A stretch of DNA of 64,000 nucleotides from Bacteroides sp. Its GTDB lineage: Bacteria; Bacteroidota; Bacteroidia; Bacteroidales; Bacteroidaceae. Positions 34,284 through 45,706 of this stretch are shown here, in pieces (positions within the stretch are counted from its first letter, which is position 1; each line of letters opens with the position of its first letter). Made by a program: the position numbers and the translations under genes. Under the pieces are notes generated by a model, which was not told the DNA's origin, ran no database searches, and was given only the letters and a program-made list of their open reading frames with translations. Where the stretch lies: the NCBI GenBank assembly GCA_022648295.1, contig JALCME010000023.1, positions 1 to 64,000 of the forward strand, read 5' to 3'.

Positions 34284-37200
34284 TCAAAAGTCTATATTAA
34301 GACCTAAGTTGAATACTCTCTGCAGAGGATATCCCATACCTTTAGCTCCCATTTCTGGATCCCATAACTTGAACTTACTAAAGCATAATAAATTAGTTCC
34401 GCTTAAATAGATACGCAAGTTCGATACACGGACTTTTTTGAGCAGATTTTTAGGTAATGAATATCCAATTTCAAGTGATTTTAAACGTATAAAGCTGCCA
34501 TCACGCATCCACCAAGTACTCTTCTGTGTATTATTTTTATTTTCCGTATTTGATAAACGAGGCCAGAAAGCATATAGATCCCTGTTGTCTTCAGACCAGT
34601 GACTGTTCGCAATGATTTGTAGTAATTGGCCACCACCATTATTCTGAATAAACGGTGCAATGGACTGTTGATCTGTAATTTTACTATAATCGTTCAACCA
34701 GAATGAAGACTTTGCTGAACCTTGAAAGAAGATAGAAAAATCTATATTCTTATATCCTGTAGAGAAACCGAAACCATAGTTAATTTCTGGAGTAGTAGGA
34801 TATCCGATAGGCACTTTATCACGATCATCAATAAGTCCGTCTTTATTGATATCCTTATACTTGATATCTCCGGCCTGATAGTCTCCGAACATTTGTTTGG
34901 GCGAATTTTTTATTTCTTCTTCGCTGACAAAAAGACGCTCGGCTATCAATCCCCATTGTTGACTCAATTTTTGATTAATATGACGCCGCCAGGGAGTGTC
35001 ATTATAAGCTGGTTCTTCAAACACTTTATACTCACTGGAGGCGTACGTAAATGTTCCTCGCGCAGTCAACCACCAATCTTTACTAAAGGAATGTTGATAG
35101 TCCAGTGAAATATCAATACCTTGTCCGAAAGCCTCTCCAATATTAGCATTGGGGGTTGCTGTAAGTCCCATTGTAGTTGGAATATCCGAACGAGTCTGAA
35201 GAATATTTTTACGATTTTCACGGAAATAGTCTACCTGAATTTCCAAATCTTCAAAAAGCCCTAATTCCAATCCATAATTTTGTTTATAAGCGGTCTCCCA
35301 AGTAATATAAGGATCGGCATAACGAGAAATCTTAACTCCTTTTACCGTATATCCGTTTTCCGTACCAAAACTATACTGCCAGCTTGAATTTTGAGGCTCA
35401 ATCTGAGACAGATAGAAGAAACGATCTTTATCATTGCCAATCTGATCATTACCCACCATGCCATAAGTTGCTTTCAGTTTCAACTTGCTAATGACTTTTT
35501 TCAAGTTGCCTTTCCAAAACGGCTCGTTGGATACTAACCATCCCAAACCGCCTGAAGGGAAGAAGCCGAAACGTTCATCTTTAGAAAAACGCTCTGATCC
35601 ATTATACCCAAAGTTGAACTCAGCAAAATAACGCAAATCATAATTATAAGTGAAACGTCCTGAAAGTCCTAAATTACGTTTGGGTAATGAGAGTTGCAGA
35701 CTCTCGGCATTCCCGTTCTTATAATCTCTCATCTGATATACTAGCAAACCACTTGTTCCATGTTTATCAAAAGTGCGATCGTAAGACAGGGCGGCTTCCA
35801 TATACATAGTACTGTTTATGTTTTTGCTTCCATTCTCAAAGCTCAGGAATTCTTGCCCGTCGGTATTAATGGGAGCTAATGTATAGACATCTTTCAGCCG
35901 ATCATAGGTAGCCACCTGATAATAATATGGCTTCATTTGACGTTTCGTCTCAAAATAGGCATATCGTGATGTATTCATCATTGCACGGAGTGCCAATCCT
36001 TTGGTTATGAAATTCAGTTTCTGTTTCAACTCTACTTGCGCCATCATTAATGATGTTGAATATTCCTTATATCCTTTCGTCATATCGGCATAAGGATTCA
36101 CTGCATCTCCGGTAGCGGTATTGCCGTATAAAATGTGCTTGGCATAGCGATAGGTCTCGTCTGGCAAATAATATGCAGGAAAAGCAACTGGAGTACTTTG
36201 CATTACTTTCTGATACAATGCGTCTCCACCATCCAACGGACCTGAATAGTCATCAAAGGTAGCGTGTAAACGCACAATAGCCTCAGTAGTAGGGGTCACA
36301 TTTATATTGACATTTGAACGTAGTAAATAACGTTTCAGATTAATGTTGTTATTATAGCTATTACGTTTGTCAACTTTGAGTACACCGTTATCATTAGTAA
36401 AAGAGCCTGCAACATAGTAACGTGCTATTTTTCCACCACCGCTAAGGTTAAGATTGATGCGTTGATTGGCTGTGACATCTTTAAATAACATATTCATCCA
36501 ATCTACAGTAGGATAGACATAAGAGTTAGCACCATCCTGACGCATGGCAATGTCCTTGCTGGAATAAGGAGCTGAACCAAGAGGATCACGCGTCAAAGTC
36601 GCTTCATTAGCTAATTTCATAAAAGTTATGGGATCTGCCAACTTTAGGTTTTTTGTAGGCGAAGAAAAAGAGTTTTCAATGCGTATTGAAAGCTTAGCCT
36701 TACCCTCTTTGCCTTCTTTCGTTGTTACCAAGATCACACCATTGGCACCGCGTGCACCGTAAAGAGCAGTAGCGGTGGCATCTTTCATCAAGGAGAATGA
36801 AGCGATATCGTCAGTATTCAAACGGGATAAGTCATCGGCGGTCAGCTCTACACCATCAATTAGAATCAATGGATCACGGGCTTCTTCTGAGAAAGTAGTA
36901 ATACCACGGATAAAAAAGCTTGCATTATTCTTACCGGGTTCACCACTAAGTTGATAAGATATTAAACCAGCCATTCTTCCTGCTAATGCAGTGGTCAGAT
37001 TGCTGCTGGGTACTTTTAATTCTCCAACTTTTACTGTCGTTACCGAAGCCAATACACTTTCCTTTTTCTGTTTAGCAAATGCAACGACTGTCACTTCATC
37101 TAACTCATCGGTCTTCGGAACTAATTCGATATTTATACTTTTTTTATCTCCCACTGTGACTGTTTTAGTTTCCATACCTATATATGATACAACTAATTTG

Positions 37201-37472
37201 TCGGTAGGTGAGACATCAATAGAGAATTTTCCATCAATATCCGTAATTACTCCTCCTTGTTTACCGGCAATTTGAATAGTAACTCCGGGGAGTGGAGACT
37301 TTTGTTCATCTACTACAATTCCTGTAATTTTCTTTTGTACAACTTGTTGTGTTATGTACATTTCGTCTATCTCCTTTGCTGTGTTTGCCATACTAAGCTG
37401 AAGGCAAAGTGGTAGAGTGAATAGTGTGAAGAATGCTATTCTTCTTTTTGTGAGAGCTCTATTTTTTTTCAT
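34284..37472 (-). CDS. SusC/RagA-family TonB-dependent outer-membrane transporter
   Basis: 1,062 residues with a signal peptide ending near LQLSMA. The carboxypeptidase-D-like domain is about 48-125 (ITGIVVDEQKSPLPGVTIQIAGKQGGVITDIDG cut into its usual strands). The TonB-box-like ELDEVTVVAFAKQ follows, then a plug (PLILIDGVELTADDLSRLNTDDIASFSLMKDATA) and a barrel ending RVFNLGLNIDF. Unlike the other two SusC genes it has no sigma gene ahead of it, and the HTCS gene lies directly upstream. Sequence around the plug differs clearly from the other two copies (VVAFAKQKKESV against VVGYGTQKK), so it probably takes a different oligosaccharide. Confidence 0.95.
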   Translation of the reverse strand: MKKNRALTKRRIAFFTLFTLPLCLQLSMANTAKEIDEMYITQQVVQKKITGIVVDEQKSPLPGVTIQIAGKQGGVITDIDGKFSIDVSPTDKLVVSYIGMETKTVTVGDKKSINIELVPKTDELDEVTVVAFAKQKKESVLASVTTVKVGELKVPSSNLTTALAGRMAGLISYQLSGEPGKNNASFFIRGITTFSEEARDPLILIDGVELTADDLSRLNTDDIASFSLMKDATATALYGARGANGVILVTTKEGKEGKAKLSIRIENSFSSPTKNLKLADPITFMKLANEATLTRDPLGSAPYSSKDIAMRQDGANSYVYPTVDWMNMLFKDVTANQRINLNLSGGGKIARYYVAGSFTNDNGVLKVDKRNSYNNNINLKRYLLRSNVNINVTPTTEAIVRLHATFDDYSGPLDGGDALYQKVMQSTPVAFPAYYLPDETYRYAKHILYGNTATGDAVNPYADMTKGYKEYSTSLMMAQVELKQKLNFITKGLALRAMMNTSRYAYFETKRQMKPYYYQVATYDRLKDVYTLAPINTDGQEFLSFENGSKNINSTMYMEAALSYDRTFDKHGTSGLLVYQMRDYKNGNAESLQLSLPKRNLGLSGRFTYNYDLRYFAEFNFGYNGSERFSKDERFGFFPSGGLGWLVSNEPFWKGNLKKVISKLKLKATYGMVGNDQIGNDKDRFFYLSQIEPQNSSWQYSFGTENGYTVKGVKISRYADPYITWETAYKQNYGLELGLFEDLEIQVDYFRENRKNILQTRSDIPTTMGLTATPNANIGEAFGQGIDISLDYQHSFSKDWWLTARGTFTYASSEYKVFEEPAYNDTPWRRHINQKLSQQWGLIAERLFVSEEEIKNSPKQMFGDYQAGDIKYKDINKDGLIDDRDKVPIGYPTTPEINYGFGFSTGYKNIDFSIFFQGSAKSSFWLNDYSKITDQQSIAPFIQNNGGGQLLQIIANSHWSEDNRDLYAFWPRLSNTENKNNTQKSTWWMRDGSFIRLKSLEIGYSLPKNLLKKVRVSNLRIYLSGTNLLCFSKFKLWDPEMGAKGMGYPLQRVFNLGLNIDF

Positions 37473-37576
37473 TTTTTGTTATTCATAATATTATTAATAA
37501 TTTATAAGTGAATTTATTGGCATGGTTAACGATGGCAATGCAACCCGAGTCTGAGGATGGTTGTACTTTATGGGAG

Positions 37577-37584
37577 CAAAAGTA
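37577..37584 (-). promoter_or_regulatory. Putative -7 box of the HTCS-linked SusC operon
   Basis: TACTTTTG on the minus strand, about 105 bases before the susC ATG at 37472. It lies in the 310-base gap 37473-37782, which otherwise holds only the two shared elements below. Confidence 0.45.
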
Positions 37585-37620
37585 GATAGGATATTATTGA
37601 AAATATAATTTGGTAATATT

Positions 37621-37639
37621 AAATAAATCTCATCTCATT
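37621..37639 (-). promoter_or_regulatory. Shared operator-like element, tandem CTCAT repeats (second copy)
   Basis: AAATAAATCTCATCTCATT on the plus strand, 37 bases beyond the -7 box at 37584. One base differs from the copy at 29678-29696. Confidence 0.55.
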
Positions 37640-37700
37640 AATCAAGATTTACGTTTGTGTAATTATCAGATAATCAGTTGCTTAAATTGATAAGATGCTG

Positions 37701-37724
37701 AGTCTTAAATAATAAGATGAGACT
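37701..37724 (+). promoter_or_regulatory. Shared ATAATAANNTGAGACT element, site B (inverted-repeat form)
   Basis: AGTCT at 37701-37705 and TGAGACT at 37718-37724 flank an AT-rich spacer with AATAATAA. The site at 51782-51804 is built the same way. It lies in the gap between HTCS and the SusC gene. Confidence 0.5.
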
Positions 37725-37782
37725 TTTACTCCCTTTTTATGAGGAGAAGTGAAATGTTGTATGCTAGAAATTACTTGGAGTT

Positions 37783-40700
37783 TTACAGTTGTTGCACATA
37801 CTGCTTGGGACTCATTTGCATTTTGCGTTTAAATGCTTCGCGAAATGTCTTGATGTCATTGAATCCACATTTCAGACTTACGGAACTGATGTTGTTTTCG
37901 CCTTCCTTGAAATATTGAACGGCTTTAAATATCCGATATTCATTGATAAACTCGATGACGGACATTCCTGTAATGGCTTTTACTTTCTTATAAAGTGCAG
38001 AATGGCTCATACCCATTTTCTCAGCAAAGTAGATGATATCAAATTCTCGGTTAGTGAGATTGTCATCTATAATCTCCTTGCATTTAAGCAAGAAGCGCTG
38101 CTCTTCTTTGGTGTAATTTTTTTCTTTTTTCGACATGAGGTCTGTTGCATCTGCCGATTCCGAGCGAAGTAACAGGTTATTTATGCGGTTTCTAAGATAT
38201 TTTATTGATACGGGCTTAGTCAGATAAGCATCGGCTCCATAGTCGAAAGCAATGATTTTATCTTCTTCTGAAATTTTGGCTGTCAACATGATAATGGGAA
38301 TATGAGATATTTTCTTGTCTCCTTTTACCAAGGATAGAAAGTCCGTTCCACTCATCTTTGGCATCATAATATCACAAATTATAATATCTGGTAGATGTTC
38401 TTGTGTTAGGGCGAATCCATCAACACCGTTATAGGCTTTTAAAATTTTAAAATCATTGATTAAGGTTCTTTCTAACAGTTCTACAATTTCCGGTTCATCG
38501 TCTATAATAAGGATCGTGTGCGTGGCTGCTGGTGACGGCGTGGAGGCAGCCCTATCTTTCGCTAATAACTCTTTATTGATTATAGTAGGAGAGGGTATAA
38601 TGATATTGGACTCTTCTGTTGAGACTGGAATATTAAAGATGAATTTAGATCCTATATTTGGTTTGCTTTCTACCGTGACGCACCCTCCGTGAAGCTCTAC
38701 CAGATATTTCACAAATGAGAGTCCTATTCCGTCTCCTGTAGAATTGGTCTGCAATGGATTTACCTGAAAGAAACTGTCAAATATTGCTTCATGGTATTCT
38801 TCGTTTATTCCAATGCCATTATCCTTTACTGTGAATTGCACGAAATTATCTGTTTCGTCAATGGATAATACAATCTTTCCTCCTTCGGGAGTATATTTGA
38901 AGGCGTTGGATATTAGATTGGACAATATCGTTTCCATCTTTTCCGGATCAAAGTCCAGCTGGATGATTGTTTTAGAAGGAAGAAAGTGAAAAATGATATT
39001 TTTTTGTTGGCATAGTGCTTCATAGTCATCAATCAGACTTTTACAGAAAGTGACTGCGTTAAGACGTTGCTTTTCCAACTGTAGCTTTCCGGCTTCCAGC
39101 TTGCGAAAATCTATTATCCGATCTATCAACTTATTCAGCTTTATAGCATTGCGATACATGGTAGACAAGTATGACTTTTGTACTTGTATAACTTTTCTTC
39201 CTGATGACAGCAATTCTTCGATGGGAGCGGTGATAAGAAATATGGGGGTACGCAGTTCGTGTGTGATATTGGTATAGAAGCTCAGCTTTGCTTCATTTAT
39301 GCTTTTGGCCGTATTTTTTTCTATCTCTTTCAGCTGTACCATGTGCTTGATATTCAGCTCATGGCGATAGAACCAGAATATCAATGCGATAAATCCGACA
39401 CAAAGCATGCTCCGCAGGAAAATGGCCCCGTTTGTTTTCCACCATGGAGGTGTGATAATAATATGCAGGCATGAAACTTGTTCACTCCATTTCCCGTTAC
39501 TGTCCGATGCCCGTACATAAAAATAATATTCTCCTGGGGGAACATTCGTATAAGAGCGTTGTCTGTCATGTGATACTTCCTGCCACTCACCTTCAAAGTT
39601 TTTCATGTAACAGGAGAAGTTAACCTTTTCCGGTGCAGTTAGTTCGGACACTGCAAAATGAATGGTGAAGAAGTTTTGATTATACGGAAGATAGACCGTT
39701 TCTGGTTTCTCACCATATAAATGGACACTTTTCCCCTTTTCGTTCAGAATATCAAGATTCGTAAAATATACGTAGTCAAAATATTGTTTGTATTTTATCT
39801 TTCCCGGGTTGAAGTAAACGAGCCCGTTTGTACTTCCAAAATACATTATGCTGTCTTTTTGGAAGGATGCGTTATAGTTGAACTGCACGGACGACAGATC
39901 ATCTTCTTTTCCGAATTTAATGAAAGTTTCTGTTGACGGGTCATAACGGAATAGTCCGTTATAAGTTCCCAGCCATAGACAGCCTGAACTGTCTTCTTGC
40001 ATGCAGGTCACGTTTGTATCCGTCAGTCCGTTATTAATTCCGAATGAGGTTATTTTGCCTGTCTGCTCGTTAAGTCTGTAAAAACCAGAGTATTCGGCGG
40101 AAAACCATATTTGATGTTTGGAGTCAACGAACAGATAACGGATGGCATTGCTTGCTAGAGGATTGTTGAGAGATTCAGTGGAATAATGTTTGGCTATTCT
40201 ATTGGTACTCGAATTTATTTTGTATAGTCCGTTTCGGACAGAACTGATCCATATCTGATTATCTTCAAAAACAACTGTAGAGGCGTAAGTGTGATTAAGG
40301 CTTTTTATTTCGGAGAATGTTTTCTCCTTTTTATTGAATATATAAATATTTTCACCAATTAACCATATATTCCCTTTATTATCATCTTTTATTTCCCAAA
40401 GGTAATTTGGATTCGTATTGCTGTCATTTACTGATAAAGAATAAGTTTTAAATGTTCTGTCTGAAGGAGAAAACCGGCATAGTCCCTTGCCATATATTCC
40501 GAGCCATATATATTTATCGTCTCCTATTACCGAAAGTACATTGTTTCCCGGGATATTGCTGTTTCTGGTGGTAAGGGACGACACACCCCCTGTTTCTGTA
40601 TCATAGACATTAATCCCTCCTCCGTCAAGACCTATGTATAATTTTTTGTCACGTGGTAAAATTGCTGTCACAATGTTATGGGTTAGTTGTCCGTTTTTCA

Positions 40701-41691
40701 TTGTGAGTGTACTGAACCAATCATAATGGGTGGAATGGAGATTAACTCCACCTCTGTAGGTCCCTGCCCAAAGATTCTTCTCTCTGTCCACAAATAGGGA
40801 GTGAATCGCATCATTGCTGATATTACTGTTATTTGGAGTAAAGCGTTCCGTTTTTGAGGCAGATATACTAATAAGACCACTACCATCTGTGCCAAATATT
40901 GTTTTGTCTTGGTAATCAACAATTGCTTTTACATCCGAAGGAGCATCTGTCTTTATTTTTTTTGTCTGATATTTCGTGTCAATTCTGAAAGCTTTGCATG
41001 CATATCCAATTCCAAGTCCTACATACACAATATCTCTGGTTTTACTATAATACATACATATATTGTTTCCCCTTACCTCATTTTTAATATGGCAGGAGCT
41101 GACAATGGAACCTTTTAAGGGGTTAAGTAAATATAATGCTTTTGCAGTATAAGCCAATAGTAGTCCGTTTTTATATTTACATATTGCAAGGAAAGGTAAT
41201 TCATACATATATGCTTTAAACCTTAAATTGCCTTTCCACACAAATAGCTTGGAAGTACTGTCTAGAATATAGATGTTTTTATCATTTTTTACGATTCCTC
41301 TCACGGCTTTATTCATGATCATTTTCTTCTCTGTCGGAGAAAAATACTCGGTCGAATAGAAACAATTTTCCTTATATGAATAGAAGTTTAGCCCTTTTTC
41401 GGTTCCCACCCACATTCCATTTTCAACAGGCAAGATGTTTTCTACGTGATTGTTGGTTATGGATAAACTGTCTGCATCGTTATGTCGGAAAGTGGTGAAG
41501 TTGACCCCGTCAAATCTGCATAGTCCGTCGAATGTACCAAACCAAACAAAGCCTTGCTTGTCCTGTGAGATACATTTCACCGTGTTGTTGCATAGCCCGT
41601 CTGAAACATCAAAAACTTTAAAGTGTTTTGCATGAATAAAAAGGGGAGCAGTCAGTATTAAAAGAATAAGAATGTATATCTTGCTTTTCAT
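37783..41691 (-). CDS. Hybrid two-component system regulator (HTCS)
   Basis: 1,302 residues in one polypeptide. Signal peptide (IYILILLILTAPLFIHA); a periplasmic sensor of repeated Reg_prop blades (for example FVWFGTFDGLCRFDG, NLWAGTYRGGVNLHS, CLWLGTYNGLFRYD); a Y_Y_Y domain (about 660-745); and one membrane helix near 755-775. The histidine kinase has the H-box NITHELRTP (His about 811), the N-box NLISNAFKYTPEGG, and the G-boxes DNGIG and GDGIGLS. The receiver domain has the acidic pair IIDDEP and the phospho-acceptor CDIMMP (Asp about 1107). A C-terminal AraC HTH ends at MSPKQY. All catalytic motifs are intact. Regulators of this type bind a specific oligosaccharide in the periplasm and switch on the adjacent SusCD locus. 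Its place between two SusC operons fits this. Confidence 0.96.
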   Translation of the reverse strand: MKSKIYILILLILTAPLFIHAKHFKVFDVSDGLCNNTVKCISQDKQGFVWFGTFDGLCRFDGVNFTTFRHNDADSLSITNNHVENILPVENGMWVGTEKGLNFYSYKENCFYSTEYFSPTEKKMIMNKAVRGIVKNDKNIYILDSTSKLFVWKGNLRFKAYMYELPFLAICKYKNGLLLAYTAKALYLLNPLKGSIVSSCHIKNEVRGNNICMYYSKTRDIVYVGLGIGYACKAFRIDTKYQTKKIKTDAPSDVKAIVDYQDKTIFGTDGSGLISISASKTERFTPNNSNISNDAIHSLFVDREKNLWAGTYRGGVNLHSTHYDWFSTLTMKNGQLTHNIVTAILPRDKKLYIGLDGGGINVYDTETGGVSSLTTRNSNIPGNNVLSVIGDDKYIWLGIYGKGLCRFSPSDRTFKTYSLSVNDSNTNPNYLWEIKDDNKGNIWLIGENIYIFNKKEKTFSEIKSLNHTYASTVVFEDNQIWISSVRNGLYKINSSTNRIAKHYSTESLNNPLASNAIRYLFVDSKHQIWFSAEYSGFYRLNEQTGKITSFGINNGLTDTNVTCMQEDSSGCLWLGTYNGLFRYDPSTETFIKFGKEDDLSSVQFNYNASFQKDSIMYFGSTNGLVYFNPGKIKYKQYFDYVYFTNLDILNEKGKSVHLYGEKPETVYLPYNQNFFTIHFAVSELTAPEKVNFSCYMKNFEGEWQEVSHDRQRSYTNVPPGEYYFYVRASDSNGKWSEQVSCLHIIITPPWWKTNGAIFLRSMLCVGFIALIFWFYRHELNIKHMVQLKEIEKNTAKSINEAKLSFYTNITHELRTPIFLITAPIEELLSSGRKVIQVQKSYLSTMYRNAIKLNKLIDRIIDFRKLEAGKLQLEKQRLNAVTFCKSLIDDYEALCQQKNIIFHFLPSKTIIQLDFDPEKMETILSNLISNAFKYTPEGGKIVLSIDETDNFVQFTVKDNGIGINEEYHEAIFDSFFQVNPLQTNSTGDGIGLSFVKYLVELHGGCVTVESKPNIGSKFIFNIPVSTEESNIIIPSPTIINKELLAKDRAASTPSPAATHTILIIDDEPEIVELLERTLINDFKILKAYNGVDGFALTQEHLPDIIICDIMMPKMSGTDFLSLVKGDKKISHIPIIMLTAKISEEDKIIAFDYGADAYLTKPVSIKYLRNRINNLLLRSESADATDLMSKKEKNYTKEEQRFLLKCKEIIDDNLTNREFDIIYFAEKMGMSHSALYKKVKAITGMSVIEFINEYRIFKAVQYFKEGENNISSVSLKCGFNDIKTFREAFKRKMQMSPKQYVQQL

Positions 41692-41828
41692 ATTTCAGAA
41701 AACGTGATTATAGAGTTTCACACGGTGGTGCACTATCGTTCGAAAATAGATATATTATTCAATACTCGGAAATAATAAATCACTTTTTTGAGCTGATTAT
41801 TATTTATTTTCATAGGAAAATCATAAAG

Positions 41829-41856
41829 GTCTTCTTAATATGTCTATTAAGAAGGC
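41829..41856 (-). terminator. Hairpin after the GH29 remnant
   Basis: CTTCTTAATA (41831-41840), loop TGTC, TATTAAGAAG (41845-41854): a perfect 10-base-pair stem with a G-C and a wobble pair beyond. The 3' uridine tract is poor (CCTTTATGATTTT). It may separate the second SusCD module from the HTCS gene. Confidence 0.5.
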
Positions 41857-41878
41857 GATAATCAATATACGGTCGGTC

Positions 41879-42306
41879 CTATTGAATTCTTAGCACAAAT
41901 GATATTTCGTTGGGTTTATAATTCTCTGGGAGTTTGACAAATAGACCGTCTTTTGCTCTATGATATTCTAATTCTTTTTCACAACCGAGCATTTCCACTT
42001 TGTTTACTTTAGCGCCATACCATGGGCTGTTGTCTTTTAATGATTTAATCTGTATTTCATGTCTGACAGGCCACCCTAGTACATGTACATAAAGTGTATC
42101 TCCTTTGATGACGAATCTCATGTCTTCTGAAGAAAATGACTTCCTCTTTTTCATCTATTGAACCATTCCGGTGCTTGTTGGTATTGAGACAGAGACTCCC
42201 ATGTGGGCTGGTATTTCCCTTTCATCATATTTTCATGGGGTGATTGGCATGATAACAATGTGCATGAAATGATCAGTATTGTGAATGTCTCTTTTGCCTT
42301 CATCAT
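41879..42306 (-). pseudogene. GH29 alpha-L-fucosidase remnant with the catalytic domain deleted
   Basis: Two pieces of one gene family abut here. From ATG 42306 the frame encodes 51 residues: a lipoprotein signal (TFTILIISCTLLSC) and then YQPTWESLSQYQQAPEWFNR, the characteristic start of Bacteroides GH29 enzymes, before a TGA at 42151-42153. A second frame starting at 42154 gives KRKSFSSEDMRF, GDTLYVHVLGWP, KVEMLGCEKELEY and DGLFVKLPE, the C-terminal beta-sandwich of GH29. The middle part, roughly 300-350 residues with the TIM barrel and the nucleophile Asp, is missing, and the junction is out of frame. The gene is 10 bases after the GH2 stop codon and would have been the last gene of this operon. 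Confidence 0.88.
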
Positions 42307-42316
42307 TTATGTTCTC

Positions 42317-45502
<3,186 letters not shown>

Positions 45503-45641
45503 TTATATAAAGTTTTCATGTAATTATTGCAATTCCTTTGAATCCCTTGGCTGAAAAAATAATGAAATCTTTATTTATGTAATATTTGCTACGCCATTAG
45601 CTATTTGTTTTTTCTCATAAATGGAGCAAAGTTGTAAAAAT

Positions 45642-45674
45642 CCCGTCTTTAACTCTGTCAAAGCTAAAGACGGG
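45642..45674 (-). terminator. Hairpin terminator between SusD and the GH2 gene
   Basis: CCCGTCTTTA and TAAAGACGGG form a perfect 10-base-pair stem with a 13-base loop. On the minus strand the stem is followed by ATTTTT. It lies inside the 228-base SusD-GH2 gap and probably reduces enzyme expression relative to susCD. Confidence 0.7.
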
Positions 45675-45706
45675 GGTTATTAGTTGTTTCTTAAATACAT
45701 AATAAA

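Noticed and set aside
41879..42154. A separate 91-residue gene starting at ATG 42154
   Set aside because: Its sequence is the GH29 C-terminal domain, it has no signal peptide, and its ATG overlaps the TGA of the upstream GH29 fragment. I treat both as one broken gene.
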